NCBI RefSeq assembly: GCF_002939785.1
Contig: NZ_MDEC01000010.1
Location: forward strand, 1-35,465
Length of the DNA stretch: 35,465 bases
From: Xanthomonas codiaei
GTDB lineage: Bacteria; Pseudomonadota; Gammaproteobacteria; Xanthomonadales; Xanthomonadaceae
Reading direction: 5' to 3'
Shown: in pieces, positions 1-8,053 of the stretch
Numbering within the stretch: position 1 is the stretch's first letter
Layout: each line of letters opens with the position of its first letter
Program-made: the position numbers and the translations under genes
Notes under the pieces: model-generated
What the model was told of the DNA's origin: nothing
What the model saw: only the letters and a program-made list of their open reading frames with translations
The model's database searches: none

Positions 1-771
<771 letters not shown>

Positions 772-784
772 AAGGACCAATATC

Positions 785-1798
785 ATGTCGGAAATGTCCA
801 TCGGAGAGCTAAACTCTGGAACAATTTCGCAATTCATAGAAGACAAGTTTGGCGTTCCATCAGTGGAAAGCAAGAAGTATGCGAAGATCGCCGCCTATCT
901 GTCCGACAAGAACAAGTTCTGCGAACACCTGGGCAAGGTCGACTCATGGCTTTCTGAGATATTCGCTAAAGCAAACGAAGCGGGAGCATTCGCGAATTCG
1001 CCACAAGGGTTCAATTATCACGACACAGCGAAGGGGTACAACATCACCAGTCGCCTCCTTAACGCAGCGGCCAACAGCGTTGGCTGGGGAACAGGCATAA
1101 ATCTGGTGCTGTCGGGCTTCACCCATCAGCCGGACTTCGTGAATTTCGTCAAGAAAAAGTTAATGTGGAAGGACATGGTGGCCAGCGCCCATGGTGAGTT
1201 CACGCACTCGATCCAGTGGCTGATCGTTTACTCGTTCATGCACGAAGAAGCGCCGATGCTCTACGCCGGTGCTTGCGACTACAAAGGACTGGAAGGGGAG
1301 TGGAAGGACAAGTATCTGTGGGACTTCCTCGTCGATTGCTTCCCCCCCGCGCCGGACACCAACGTCAATTGGACAACCAGCGTGCAGTCCAACAGTGGTC
1401 GTTCTCCCACAATCGCCAATGCATGGATACAGGAAGCTAATGGTTTCATGGGGCAGAGACTCAAAGAGCGCTATGGCCGCAGGAGATGGGCTCCGCCAGC
1501 GTATACAGGCGGCACCCAGACCGTTGAGCACTCGCATCAAAAGCACTTGGCGGAAAGCGGAATCGGTGGTGGCTACAAGAAAGAAGGTCTTACTTCCGAG
1601 AACGTCAGGGTCGAGCGGAAGTTCTTTGACGGAAAAAACAACTATCGGGGGCTGGTCACGACCTACAACGGAAAACCGAAGACGCCGGATGACCAGAAGG
1701 AAAAGAAGACCGGAATCATATTCGAGCGTGACGACAGCCAGCTGATTCCCAATTCGGCCCTTATGGTCGCGGTGAGCCAGTGTCCGTTCCCAGGATAG
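785..1798 (+). CDS. Uncharacterised protein next to clpV, candidate T6SS cargo
   Basis: A 337-residue protein that I do not identify with confidence. The ATG at 785 is preferred over upstream in-frame starts because AGAAGGA lies at 770-776 and the gene then begins just after the clpV stop. It has no signal peptide and no clear membrane segment. A recognisable block is HGEFTHSIQW at residues 136-145, followed by a hydrophobic stretch (LIVYSFMHEE) and LWDFLVDCF near 179-185. The C-terminal third is polar and Lys-rich. The block is reminiscent of the LirA/MavJ family of secreted effectors, but this is a weak recollection that needs a profile search. Codon third positions are less GC-rich than in the T6SS core genes, suggesting acquisition. 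Position directly behind clpV suggests an effector or accessory protein; function is unknown. Confidence 0.75.
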   Translation: MSEMSIGELNSGTISQFIEDKFGVPSVESKKYAKIAAYLSDKNKFCEHLGKVDSWLSEIFAKANEAGAFANSPQGFNYHDTAKGYNITSRLLNAAANSVGWGTGINLVLSGFTHQPDFVNFVKKKLMWKDMVASAHGEFTHSIQWLIVYSFMHEEAPMLYAGACDYKGLEGEWKDKYLWDFLVDCFPPAPDTNVNWTTSVQSNSGRSPTIANAWIQEANGFMGQRLKERYGRRRWAPPAYTGGTQTVEHSHQKHLAESGIGGGYKKEGLTSENVRVERKFFDGKNNYRGLVTTYNGKPKTPDDQKEKKTGIIFERDDSQLIPNSALMVAVSQCPFPG

Positions 1799-1975
1799 CG
1801 AGTTTGAATAACAGGGGATGGCTCAGAACAAACTGCATTCGTCGAGCATGCACGCTGATCAGCTGCTTTGAACTGGGTGTATGTAGTTGCGGTGACGCAA
1901 CGATCAGCCAAGGATCGCGCTCACATGATGCTGCTTTCAGGCTGATGAAGCACGTGGGCAACGGGGGCGGGCAAC

Positions 1976-1993
1976 GGGCCAGGTTAACTTTAT
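1976..1993 (+). repeat. GGGGTCAGGTT-type short repeat, copy 1
   Basis: GGGCCAGGTTAACTTTAT, matching the copy at 3747-3764 apart from the TC/CC at positions 4-5 and one inserted T near the end. It lies upstream of the PAAR remnant. Confidence 0.55.
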
Positions 1994-2024
1994 CCGCGAA
2001 CGTGATTTTACGAGGAGCAAGCCA

Positions 2025-2078
2025 ATGCAACCATCCGCTCGTCTGACCGACCTTAACAAAGCGTGTGGAGTTAATTAG
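2025..2078 (+). pseudogene. Truncated PAAR spike-tip protein remnant
   Basis: A 17-codon reading frame, MQPSARLTDLNKACGVN, with a good ribosome binding site (AGGAG at 2013-2017). Its first ten residues match the start of the intact PAAR protein at 10631 (MQPAARLTDLH) at nine of ten positions, after which the frame meets TAG. PAAR proteins cap the VgrG spike and often carry or recruit effectors. The remnant suggests that a PAAR-linked effector gene once stood here and that the body of the gene was lost. Chance similarity of ten residues plus start codon and ribosome binding site at this location is unlikely but not excluded. Confidence 0.6.
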
Positions 2079-2238
2079 GTCGCATGAAAAAGTGCTGCTT
2101 TGTGGACTTGATATGCGACCTGTGGGCCCAGCAGCTGAATGCCGTGAACGGCAATGGTTTGACTAACATTTGTGTATCCGGTGCGACCCCGCTATTTCAT
2201 TCAATTCTAGGATCTAATCACGAAACACGAGGTGATTT

Positions 2239-2547
2239 ATGGTTGACTTGGTATGTAGCGTCTGCAAAAAGACTGCCTTGGGATTGGTAACGAAGCCGGT
2301 GAATCCATCGGACCAGCGCCATCGTAAATGCATCGGTGCAACGGTGGTCGCTCAGCAGAGCGTGGTTGTTCAGAAGTCCGCGCTTGCCGCAGAGGGACGG
2401 GAAAAAGCGACGGCGCGCAAGGCCCTGACTGGCCGCGACCACCAAGGAAATCATGACAGCCTAACCAAACCGGAAGTGCGCGGAGGTCCCAAGGGCGACC
2501 GGCACGATCACGGACGTCGTCAGAATGGCTCGGCTGGACAAAACTGA
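2239..2547 (+). CDS. Small basic protein with CxxC...HxxC motif, unknown function
   Basis: A 102-residue hypothetical protein. GAGGTG at 2229-2234 precedes the ATG. The N-terminus has CSVC (residues 6-9) and, 18 residues later, HRKC (28-31), a CX2C-X18-HX2C pattern that could bind zinc. The C-terminal two thirds are polar, rich in Lys, Arg, Gly and His, and look disordered. There is no signal peptide or membrane segment. It lies between a PAAR remnant and a probable nuclease toxin, so roles as immunity protein, adaptor or decayed effector fragment are all possible; none is shown by the sequence. Base composition is lower in GC than the T6SS core. It could also be a fortuitous frame. Confidence 0.45.
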   Translation: MVDLVCSVCKKTALGLVTKPVNPSDQRHRKCIGATVVAQQSVVVQKSALAAEGREKATARKALTGRDHQGNHDSLTKPEVRGGPKGDRHDHGRRQNGSAGQN

Positions 2548-2560
2548 AAAGCTTTAAATA

Positions 2561-2636
2561 TTCGTCCCGGGTAGCGGGGTCAGGTTCACTTGTCCGGGAC
2601 GAACTGGGTCAGGGCCACTTTAGAAGTCAACCTGAC
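2561..2636 (+). repeat. GGGGTCAGGTT-type repeat, copy 2, within nested inverted repeats
   Basis: GGGGTCAGGTTCACTTGT at 2576-2593, with a second partial direct copy GGGTCAGGGCCACTT at 2606-2620. TTCGTCCCGG (2561-2570) is the exact reverse complement of 2594-2603. GTCAGGTTCACTT (2579-2591) pairs with AAGTCAACCTGAC (2624-2636) at 12 of 13 positions. The structure resembles a REPIN-type or transposon-end palindrome. No transposase gene is near. Confidence 0.6.
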
Positions 2637-2809
2637 TTCGTCTCCACGACCCGGTTACCACAGCTATATCGAGCCTCCTCCGGGCACCTTCGGAATCGCC
2701 AACGAGGAGCATGGCCGCGGGCGGTGAACCGGTTGGCCGCGCCTGCGCGCCACGCCGACGCAAGGGTGCATGGGCGGTCAGAGACCACATTTCACTAGGG
2801 AGAGTGCCG

Positions 2810-3703
2810 ATGGGAAGGTTGTTGCGCAGTAAAGCAAAGGTCGACTATGCGGCTGTGACCGGCAGATACGACCGGTATTCGTTTATCTCACCCAAGAAGC
2901 CCAAGCGACCGAAGATCATCCGCATCAATGCGGCTAACGGGCGGGCCAATGCGGCGCCCCCGCTAACGTCGTGGCCGCCGCACGGCATGCATCGCGACGT
3001 CGTCTACCACGACGATCTGAACAACGCCATCGGTTGGGGCGTCAGGGCCAACAACGAGATTTTTCTGCCGTTCGCTTGGCTGGACATCCATTCCGGTGCG
3101 ATCTGGCAAGGCCTGGAGCAGGAGGTCGCTGGCCTGGGAGCCGACGCACAGGCTTGCCAGCACTTCGATGCGATCGCGCAGGACATGCGCGCACTGCTGG
3201 CCAATACGCGCATCACCGAATGCGTCGGCGAGGCCGCCGCAGCGACCTGCGTCCTGGAGCGTCACCCCGGCGGCAACATGATCTGGGGCTACCATCTGCA
3301 CTCGGGCACCGGCATTGACCAGATCTGGGAGTATCCACAGGGCGGTGGCGTTTCTCATTTCCTTATCGTGGAGGCAAAGGGCCCAGGCGCGGGGTTGAAC
3401 TTTTCACTCTTCGTGCCACCGGGCTACAGCCAGATGGAGGAAGGCTGGATCGCTAACCATCTCTACAGCATGAACCAAAACGGGCACGCAGCGGGACAGA
3501 GGATCGTGGCGGCGATGGGAATGCAGTTCGTCAATGCGCATCCGAACTACATGGGTGCTAGTAAGAGCTACTTCGGGCTGTCTCCGGCCAGCCCGCACAA
3601 AAATTCAGCATCGCGCGTCTATGGGATAGTCGTGACCGCGCAGTGGCGTGCCGATGGCCGATTGGGCTATTCCGCGTCGCAACTCACGCAGTACTTCACG
3701 TAA
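2810..3703 (+). CDS. Probable PD-(D/E)xK nuclease toxin, orphan T6SS effector candidate
   Basis: A 297-residue protein. The ATG at 2810 is chosen for its ribosome binding site (TAGGGAGAG, 2796-2804); the upstream in-frame ATG at 2711 lacks one. The central part has GIDQIW at residues 168-173, then LIVEAKGPGAGL at 185-196, then SQMEEGW at 207-213. An acidic residue in a hydrophobic strand (D170), a strand-embedded E-x-K (E188, K190) and a following Gln-Met...Trp helix is the pattern of restriction-endonuclease-like toxin domains of polymorphic toxins (Tox-REase type). The N-terminal 60 residues are basic and Pro-rich, and there is no signal peptide, which fits cargo delivered by VgrG/PAAR. No obvious immunity gene follows; the next gene encodes an exported protein. 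The nuclease call is inference from motif order, not from a profile search. Confidence 0.7.
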   Translation: MGRLLRSKAKVDYAAVTGRYDRYSFISPKKPKRPKIIRINAANGRANAAPPLTSWPPHGMHRDVVYHDDLNNAIGWGVRANNEIFLPFAWLDIHSGAIWQGLEQEVAGLGADAQACQHFDAIAQDMRALLANTRITECVGEAAAATCVLERHPGGNMIWGYHLHSGTGIDQIWEYPQGGGVSHFLIVEAKGPGAGLNFSLFVPPGYSQMEEGWIANHLYSMNQNGHAAGQRIVAAMGMQFVNAHPNYMGASKSYFGLSPASPHKNSASRVYGIVVTAQWRADGRLGYSASQLTQYFT

Positions 3704-4120
3704 TACGCTGTCCCGACGGTTGCAATAATGGGGCCAAGGGGTAATGGGGGTCAGGTTAACTTATCGGTCGACAACAGCGACTTGCGGTGCCGACAAGCCG
3801 CTCAATGCCCGCAAAGAGATGCGTCTACGGCCACTGTGCTTGCGCGTCGGCGGAAACTGCAGTTCTTTGCACTTCCATCGCCGGATGGAGTTGTCTCCGG
3901 CGCAACAAAGGGTACATGCGACATTGGTCAGCGAGCACCGTGCGTCCGCTCGGCGCTGCCATTGGCAAGGTGCCGGTTTTGTGGCGGTGCAAGCCGGTGG
4001 GTAACAAGCCGCCCAGCGCGCTTTACCCATCTTCGCCACCGAAGAACAGAACGCGTGCTCCAAGAGACAACGCTTCGCTCCCTGCTATCGGTAAGCTATG
4101 CCGTTGGGGGGGAGGCATCA
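3704..4120. other. Gap of about 417 bp without clear gene
   Basis: Contains the third GGGGTCAGGTT-type repeat (3747-3764). Overlapping frames on both strands show no recognisable domain and no good start signals. It may hold a decayed gene or insertion remnant; nothing further is visible apart from the G-run ribosome binding site of the next gene at its end. Confidence 0.5.
3747..3764 (+). repeat. GGGGTCAGGTT-type short repeat, copy 3
   Basis: GGGGTCAGGTTAACTTAT, closest to copy 1. The three copies separate the accessory genes between clpV and the exported-protein cluster. Confidence 0.55.
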
Positions 4121-4510
4121 ATGAAAATAAGTCTTGCGATAGCGATGTGCATACTGACATTGCCGGCTGCGGCGCAGTCGGCCTATAAATGCAGCGATGC
4201 AAAGCTGGGAACGGTTTACCAGTCCACGCCGTGCGCCGACGGCGCCGAGCAGAAGCGCTGGAACAAGCAAGCCGGGCCAGCCCCGACCGCAACGGCTGCG
4301 GCGACGCAGGCAGGCCCGAACACGGCGTCTGCCACGGGCCAGGAGTCAAACCTGGGCTTACGCCTGATCAGTTACGAGCGCCAGCCGAGCCCGGAGGCGT
4401 GTACGCGCGCCACCCATGTGCGCGACAGCGCCCGTGCCGATACTACGATGCGTGGCGATGTGGATTTCATGCAGGCCGTCGAGCGAGCGGTCGTGCAGGC
4501 CTGTCGCTAG
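4121..4510 (+). CDS. Exported DUF4124-like small protein
   Basis: A 129-residue protein with a clear signal peptide (basic MK, hydrophobic core ISLAIAMCILTL, cleavage near AAAQSA at about 17-21). The ATG at 4121 follows GGGGGGAGG (4105-4113), so the longer upstream frame is not used. Directly after the signal comes YKCSDAKLGTVYQSTPC, the hallmark of the DUF4124 domain (a short beta module with paired Cys, common in exported proteins of gammaproteobacteria). A Thr/Ala/Pro-rich linker and a C-terminal helix with two further Cys follow. A periplasmic location is expected; the molecular role is unknown for the family. It is followed 51 bp later by the CPBP protease gene. Confidence 0.8.
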   Translation: MKISLAIAMCILTLPAAAQSAYKCSDAKLGTVYQSTPCADGAEQKRWNKQAGPAPTATAAATQAGPNTASATGQESNLGLRLISYERQPSPEACTRATHVRDSARADTTMRGDVDFMQAVERAVVQACR

Positions 4511-4561
4511 CAAGGGCGTACGAGTCGCGCATCTGCAATCAAGGCATGCCAAGGAAGATCG

Positions 4562-5221
4562 ATGCAAGAACGTGAAGGAGCTTCGGCAAGATGGGGCGAG
4601 TTGTTGCTCGTGGTGACGATTGCCTTCGGGCTGTCGATCTGGTCCAGCCTTTCGGCAGTGGCGCGCGATGCCGTCGAGCCGGTCTTCTCCGACGCGAGCC
4701 TGTGGGGCATGGTGTTCTACGAACTGCTCGTTCTGGCGATCTTGTTGCCAATGCTGTGGTTCCGCGGCTGGAGGCCGCAGTCATTGGGGCTGCAGTGGCA
4801 GCTGCGCGATTTGGCGGCGGGGCTCGGCTTGCTGGCGGTGTGCCTGTTGGTCACCTATCCACTGACGCTATTGAACTGGAGCTCGGGCAGCAGCACGAAT
4901 CCATTCGATGCGATGGTCGTCGGGCGGCTGTCGATCACGGCCGTGCTGGCGATCTCGCTGATCAATCCGATCTTCGAAGAAGTATTCGTGTGCGGTTACG
5001 TGATCCGCGCCTTGGAGCCGCGGCATGGCCGGGCCTTCGCGGTGAATGTAAGCGTGGCGATCCGCACCTCGTATCACCTGTACCAGGGTCCGATTGGCGC
5101 CATCAGCATCTTGATGCTCGGGCTGATCCTGGGTTGGTGGGTGGCCCGGCGAGGTCGACTGTGGCCGGCGATCCTGGCGCATGGCGCGCTGGATCTGCTG
5201 GGGTTGATGGTCTACACCTGA
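4562..5221 (+). CDS. CPBP-family intramembrane metalloprotease-like protein
   Basis: A 219-residue polytopic membrane protein with about six to seven hydrophobic segments, starting at ATG 4562 behind AAGGAAG (4550-4557). It belongs to the CPBP (CAAX protease/bacteriocin-processing, ABI) family. Motif 1 is FEEVFVCGYV, with the Glu pair in place but Cys where the family usually has Arg (EExxxR). Motif 2 is the histidine in SYHLYQGP, and motif 3 is HGALD near the C-terminus. Family members cleave near membranes or serve in bacteriocin self-immunity. The Arg-to-Cys change may alter activity or mark a subfamily. The substrate is unknown. Neighbours on both sides encode exported proteins, suggesting an envelope-related group, although nothing ties them to the T6SS. 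Confidence 0.8.
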   Translation: MQEREGASARWGELLLVVTIAFGLSIWSSLSAVARDAVEPVFSDASLWGMVFYELLVLAILLPMLWFRGWRPQSLGLQWQLRDLAAGLGLLAVCLLVTYPLTLLNWSSGSSTNPFDAMVVGRLSITAVLAISLINPIFEEVFVCGYVIRALEPRHGRAFAVNVSVAIRTSYHLYQGPIGAISILMLGLILGWWVARRGRLWPAILAHGALDLLGLMVYT

Positions 5222-5281
5222 CTGGCCTGGCGTCGCCGCGATGTCGCACACTTGCCGCTTGGTCGAACATAGGACGAGGCG

Positions 5282-6016
5282 ATGGCACGGCGATATGGAT
5301 GGTGCGGGATGCTGCTGGGGTTGGTGGCCTTCGGCACGGTGGCGGCTGGTCCGACGCCCGGCGAATACAGCACCAAGCACGGCTGGGGCAGCCTGCAGGT
5401 CAGCGACAAGGGTGGGGCGCGCCACTTCGAGATTCTCGCCATGGGCGCCAACGGCCACAGCTGTTCGCTGGAGGGCACGCTGCAAGGCGACAAAGCAGAA
5501 GTGAGCGATGCCAGCGACGCGCCTTGCAATCTCTCGTTCAAGCCGGTGGCCGGTGGCTTCAGCATCGTTGCACTCACCCCAGATAGCTGTCGCGACTATT
5601 GCGGCATGCGCGCGGGTTTCGAAGGTGACTATCTGCAGTTGCCGGCCGGCTGCAACCTAGCGGCCAGCAGCCGACGACGTGAGGCGTATTTGCGGGACTA
5701 TCGCAGCAAGCGCTATGCCGACGCACTTGCCGGCATGCAGGCGTTTGCGGGCGAGTGCGGCGGGTTCGTCAACTGGCTCGATCGCGACCGTTTCGCCAAC
5801 GACCGCGCGCTCACCCTGTTGCGCTTGAACCGTCCGCAGGAGTGCCTGACGGCGCTGGATCAGACCATGGCTGGTCGCAGCCGTGACGAGGCCTCGTTCC
5901 AGGCGGAACTGGACAAGAACAGCACGATGCTCCCGCCCAGCGACTGGGATGCGTATCTGCCCATCGCCAGGTCCACCTGGTTCAATCGCAAACTGTGCGA
6001 GGCGGCCAAGCGCTGA
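5282..6016 (+). CDS. Cys-rich exported protein of unknown function
   Basis: A 244-residue protein starting at ATG 5282 behind AGGACGAGG (5270-5278). The N-terminus (MARRYGW, hydrophobic GMLLGLVAFGTVA, small residues AAG) is a signal peptide with cleavage near residue 22. The mature N-terminal domain carries paired cysteines and ends with CRDYCGMRAGFEGDY, a motif I have seen in unassigned periplasmic proteins. The C-terminal half is helical and reads like a TPR-style or LprI-like segment (RREAYLRDYRSKRYADAL, then ANDRALTLLRLNRPQECL). A lysozyme-inhibitor or cell-wall role is conceivable but not shown. It lies 60 bp after the CPBP gene, in the same direction. Confidence 0.75.
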   Translation: MARRYGWCGMLLGLVAFGTVAAGPTPGEYSTKHGWGSLQVSDKGGARHFEILAMGANGHSCSLEGTLQGDKAEVSDASDAPCNLSFKPVAGGFSIVALTPDSCRDYCGMRAGFEGDYLQLPAGCNLAASSRRREAYLRDYRSKRYADALAGMQAFAGECGGFVNWLDRDRFANDRALTLLRLNRPQECLTALDQTMAGRSRDEASFQAELDKNSTMLPPSDWDAYLPIARSTWFNRKLCEAAKR

Positions 6017-6444
6017 GCGTGAGTGGCCCGTGTCGCTGCGCGCCGGCAAGCAGTGGCGTATCGCCTGCGGAATGTCACGCGACATCCAGCCGTTTGCGTG
6101 TCTGCGTCCAACGACGTTTCGTGTGGAGTGCTCAGGGCCTCTTGGATGCTTGAGCACCGTATCGATGGACTGACTTGCACTATGTGCCTGGGCGGAAATC
6201 AGCATGGCTTGCACCGGTTTGAGCTGGATGTCTCATGACACGCCAGGGACACACCATTCGGAGCCGACAAGGACAGGCTTCGCAGGAGATGCGATACGGC
6301 GCTCCCGATACGCCTGCACCGAGTGCAGATCGGTGCCACGGCGTCGGCTTCATTGCACTGCGCACCACTTGGCTCACTGACGCTGCGGCCGCGAGCTGGA
6401 CAGGCACTGTTTGAACAAGGCGCAGATCGCGCAACAATGCACGC
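6017..6444. other. Intergenic region of about 428 bp, no feature recognised
   Basis: Short frames on both strands lack ribosome binding sites and recognisable domains. It should contain the promoter of the ThuA-like gene, but no convincing -35/-10 pair is seen. Confidence 0.5.
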
Positions 6445-7179
6445 ATGCACAGACTCCTGCTCGCCCTGATCTGCATGCTTGCCTCCCCCACCGCCACCGC
6501 CACCGCCACTGCCGCGTCCGCTCCGGAGCGGATGCTGATCTTCAGCAAGACCGCCGGGTTCCGTCACGAGTCGATTCCGACGGCGGTGGCGACCTTGCGC
6601 CAGCTGGCGGCAGAGCAGGGCATGGCGGCCGATCACAGCGAGGACGCGGATGTCTTCACTGCCGACAACCTGGCGCGCTACCGCGTGGTGGCGTTCGCCA
6701 GCACCACCGGGGAGATTCTTGCGCCGGCGCAGCAGCAGGCGTTCGAAGGATTCGTTCGTCGGGGTGGTGGCTTCCTGGGCGTGCATTCGGCCGCCGATAC
6801 CGGCTACCAGTGGCCCTGGTACGGGCAGCTGGTCGGGGCCTGGTTCAAGGGGCATCCGCCGGGGCTGCAGTCCACGCGTGTGCAGCCTGAGCGCGATGGG
6901 CAGGCGGTCGGCGAGAGCTGGCCGATCACCGATGAGATCTACAACTACCGGCGCAACCCGCGCGGGCAGGTGCAGGTGATCGCCACGGTGGACGAGCGGC
7001 TGTATGCCGGCGGCACGATGGGTGCCGACCATCCCATCGCCTGGTGCCATGCCTTCGACGGCGGGCGGGCCTGGTACACCGGGCTGGGCCACGATGCGGC
7101 GGTGTATGCGAATGCGCAGTTCCTGGCCCAGCTGCGGCAGGGCCTGCGCTATGCGGCCGGGCGTGAGCGTGGCTGCTAG
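6445..7179 (+). CDS. Exported ThuA-like domain protein
   Basis: A 244-residue protein of the ThuA-like (trehalose utilisation/type 1 glutamine amidotransferase-like fold) family. The signal peptide covers about residues 1-25; its end is made of Thr-Ala dipeptides from a CCACCG/CCACTG microrepeat. Family hallmarks are ILIFSKTAGFRHESI-like text at 31-44, VVAFASTTGEIL, FVRRGGGFLGVHSAADT with the conserved Gly-His-Ser-Ala segment, ITDEIYNY, and HPIAWCHAFDGGRAWYTGLGHD near the C-terminus. ThuA-like proteins are linked to sugar metabolism or glycosyl-hydrolase contexts, and the exact reaction is unknown. No role in the T6SS is evident. The start has no strong ribosome binding site, and an ATG at 6437 is out of frame. 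Confidence 0.85.
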   Translation: MHRLLLALICMLASPTATATATAASAPERMLIFSKTAGFRHESIPTAVATLRQLAAEQGMAADHSEDADVFTADNLARYRVVAFASTTGEILAPAQQQAFEGFVRRGGGFLGVHSAADTGYQWPWYGQLVGAWFKGHPPGLQSTRVQPERDGQAVGESWPITDEIYNYRRNPRGQVQVIATVDERLYAGGTMGADHPIAWCHAFDGGRAWYTGLGHDAAVYANAQFLAQLRQGLRYAAGRERGC

Positions 7180-7513
7180 GTGCGTGGGCCTGATGGGGCG
7201 GGTGCGCTGATCAAAAGGGATCGGTAACGCTTTGACCATGACGGTTTAGCTGGCTGCAAACGCCGCCGCCGGCCGGTCGCCGCGTGCCAGCCAGGAGCGG
7301 CTACCTAACCGTAGCGCGCGGTCGTCAGGTGGCTGCGGGCGGCGCGGAGGAACCGGCGTGTCCGCGCGGTACATGCCGCACCGAGCACCGGCCGCGCCCG
7401 GCTGGCGGTGAGCGCAGTCGTTCTGCGGGCGGCTCTTAACCGTTACGTCTCGCCTGTTCCGCTTGCTCGCCAATGCGGGATACTGCGCATCCACGCAGGC
7501 GAGAGGGACCTCG
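7180..7513. other. Intergenic region with dispersed repeat, upstream of ecfK
   Basis: A 334-bp gap that holds copy 1 of a dispersed repeat of about 100 bp (7294-7393) and must include the ecfK promoter. It lacks the TGAGAC-N4-TGTCGG element found before PAAR, vgrG and tssK, so ecfK is probably not autoregulated through that element. Confidence 0.5.
7294..7393 (+). repeat. Dispersed ~100-bp repeat, copy 1
   Basis: Begins GGAGCGGCTACC and ends CCGAGCACCGGCC. The first 39 bases match the copy at 17039-17140 at 36 positions. The middle is more diverged, and ACATGCCG plus the end are again shared. Same orientation as copy 2. Confidence 0.75.
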
Positions 7514-8053
7514 ATGTCCGAGCTGCCGATCACCGAGTTGTTGCAGGCCTGGCAGCGCGACGAGCCCGGGGCGGGCGATGCATTGGCGCGGCAGGTCTAT
7601 GAGGTGCTGCGGGCCACCGCCTTGCGCGAGCTGCGGCGCGACGGACGCGCCGGGTTGCAGGCCACCGATCTGGTGCATGAAGCCTGGCTGCGGCTGGAAC
7701 AAGGCCAGCAGGCGTTCCGCTCGCGCACCCACTTCTATGCGGTGGCGGCGCTGCAGATGCGGCATCTGTTGGTGGACCTGGCGCGCCAGCAGGCCAGCGC
7801 CAAGCGGATGGGGCAGGCGGTGACGCTGACCATCAGCCTGTCCGATGGCGCGGCGCGACCGGAGGCGTTGATGCTGGTGGCCGATGCCTTCGACAAGCTG
7901 GCGCAGGTGGACGAGCGCAAGGCCCGCGCGTTCGCGCTGACCGAACTGGTGGGTTTCAGCGTGGCCGAAGCCGCCGAACAGCTGGAGGTGTCGGTGCCCA
8001 CGCTGGAGCGCGACCTGCGCTTTGCGCGGGTCTGGCTGGCGGCGCAACTGTGA
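7514..8053 (+). CDS. ecfK: ECF sigma factor of the EcfK/ECF43 type
   Basis: A 179-residue sigma-70-family protein with region 2 (about 10-95) and region 4 (about 125-179); there is no region 3 or 1.1. ATG 7514 follows GAGAGGGA (7501-7508). Region 2 contains LQATDLVHEAWLRLEQ, and region 4 has the helix-turn-helix FSVAEAAEQLEVSVPTLERDLRFARVWL. Where most ECF factors carry acidic residues in region 2.2 (DxED before LVxE), this one has Gln-Ala-Thr-Asp, with Thr51 in the acidic position. That feature is known from ECF43 factors activated by kinase phosphorylation (EcfP in Vibrio parahaemolyticus, EcfK in Xanthomonas citri). No anti-sigma factor is nearby; instead the stop overlaps the start of a Ser/Thr kinase gene. 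The likely role is activation of T6SS operons. Assignment as the EcfK orthologue rests on type and context. Confidence 0.9.
   Translation: MSELPITELLQAWQRDEPGAGDALARQVYEVLRATALRELRRDGRAGLQATDLVHEAWLRLEQGQQAFRSRTHFYAVAALQMRHLLVDLARQQASAKRMGQAVTLTISLSDGAARPEALMLVADAFDKLAQVDERKARAFALTELVGFSVAEAAEQLEVSVPTLERDLRFARVWLAAQL

Larger units (their letters stand above)
1799..2238. other. Low-GC gap of about 440 bp with PAAR remnant and repeat
   Basis: No intact gene of convincing quality is seen here. The stretch holds one copy of the GGGGTCAGGTT-type repeat (1976-1993), a 17-codon PAAR remnant with its ribosome binding site (2011-2078), and about 150 bp of AT-richer sequence. An open frame at 2084-2290 overlaps the next gene and shows no recognisable domain. 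Confidence 0.6.

Noticed and set aside
2084..2290. 68-codon frame MKKCCFVDL... after the PAAR remnant
   Set aside because: No clear ribosome binding site, overlaps the better-supported gene at 2239 and shows no domain.
7430..7513. Search for a TGAGAC-N4-TGTCGG element before ecfK
   Set aside because: Only weakly similar text (CGTTACGTCTCGCC) is present; it does not match the motif, so no site is called.
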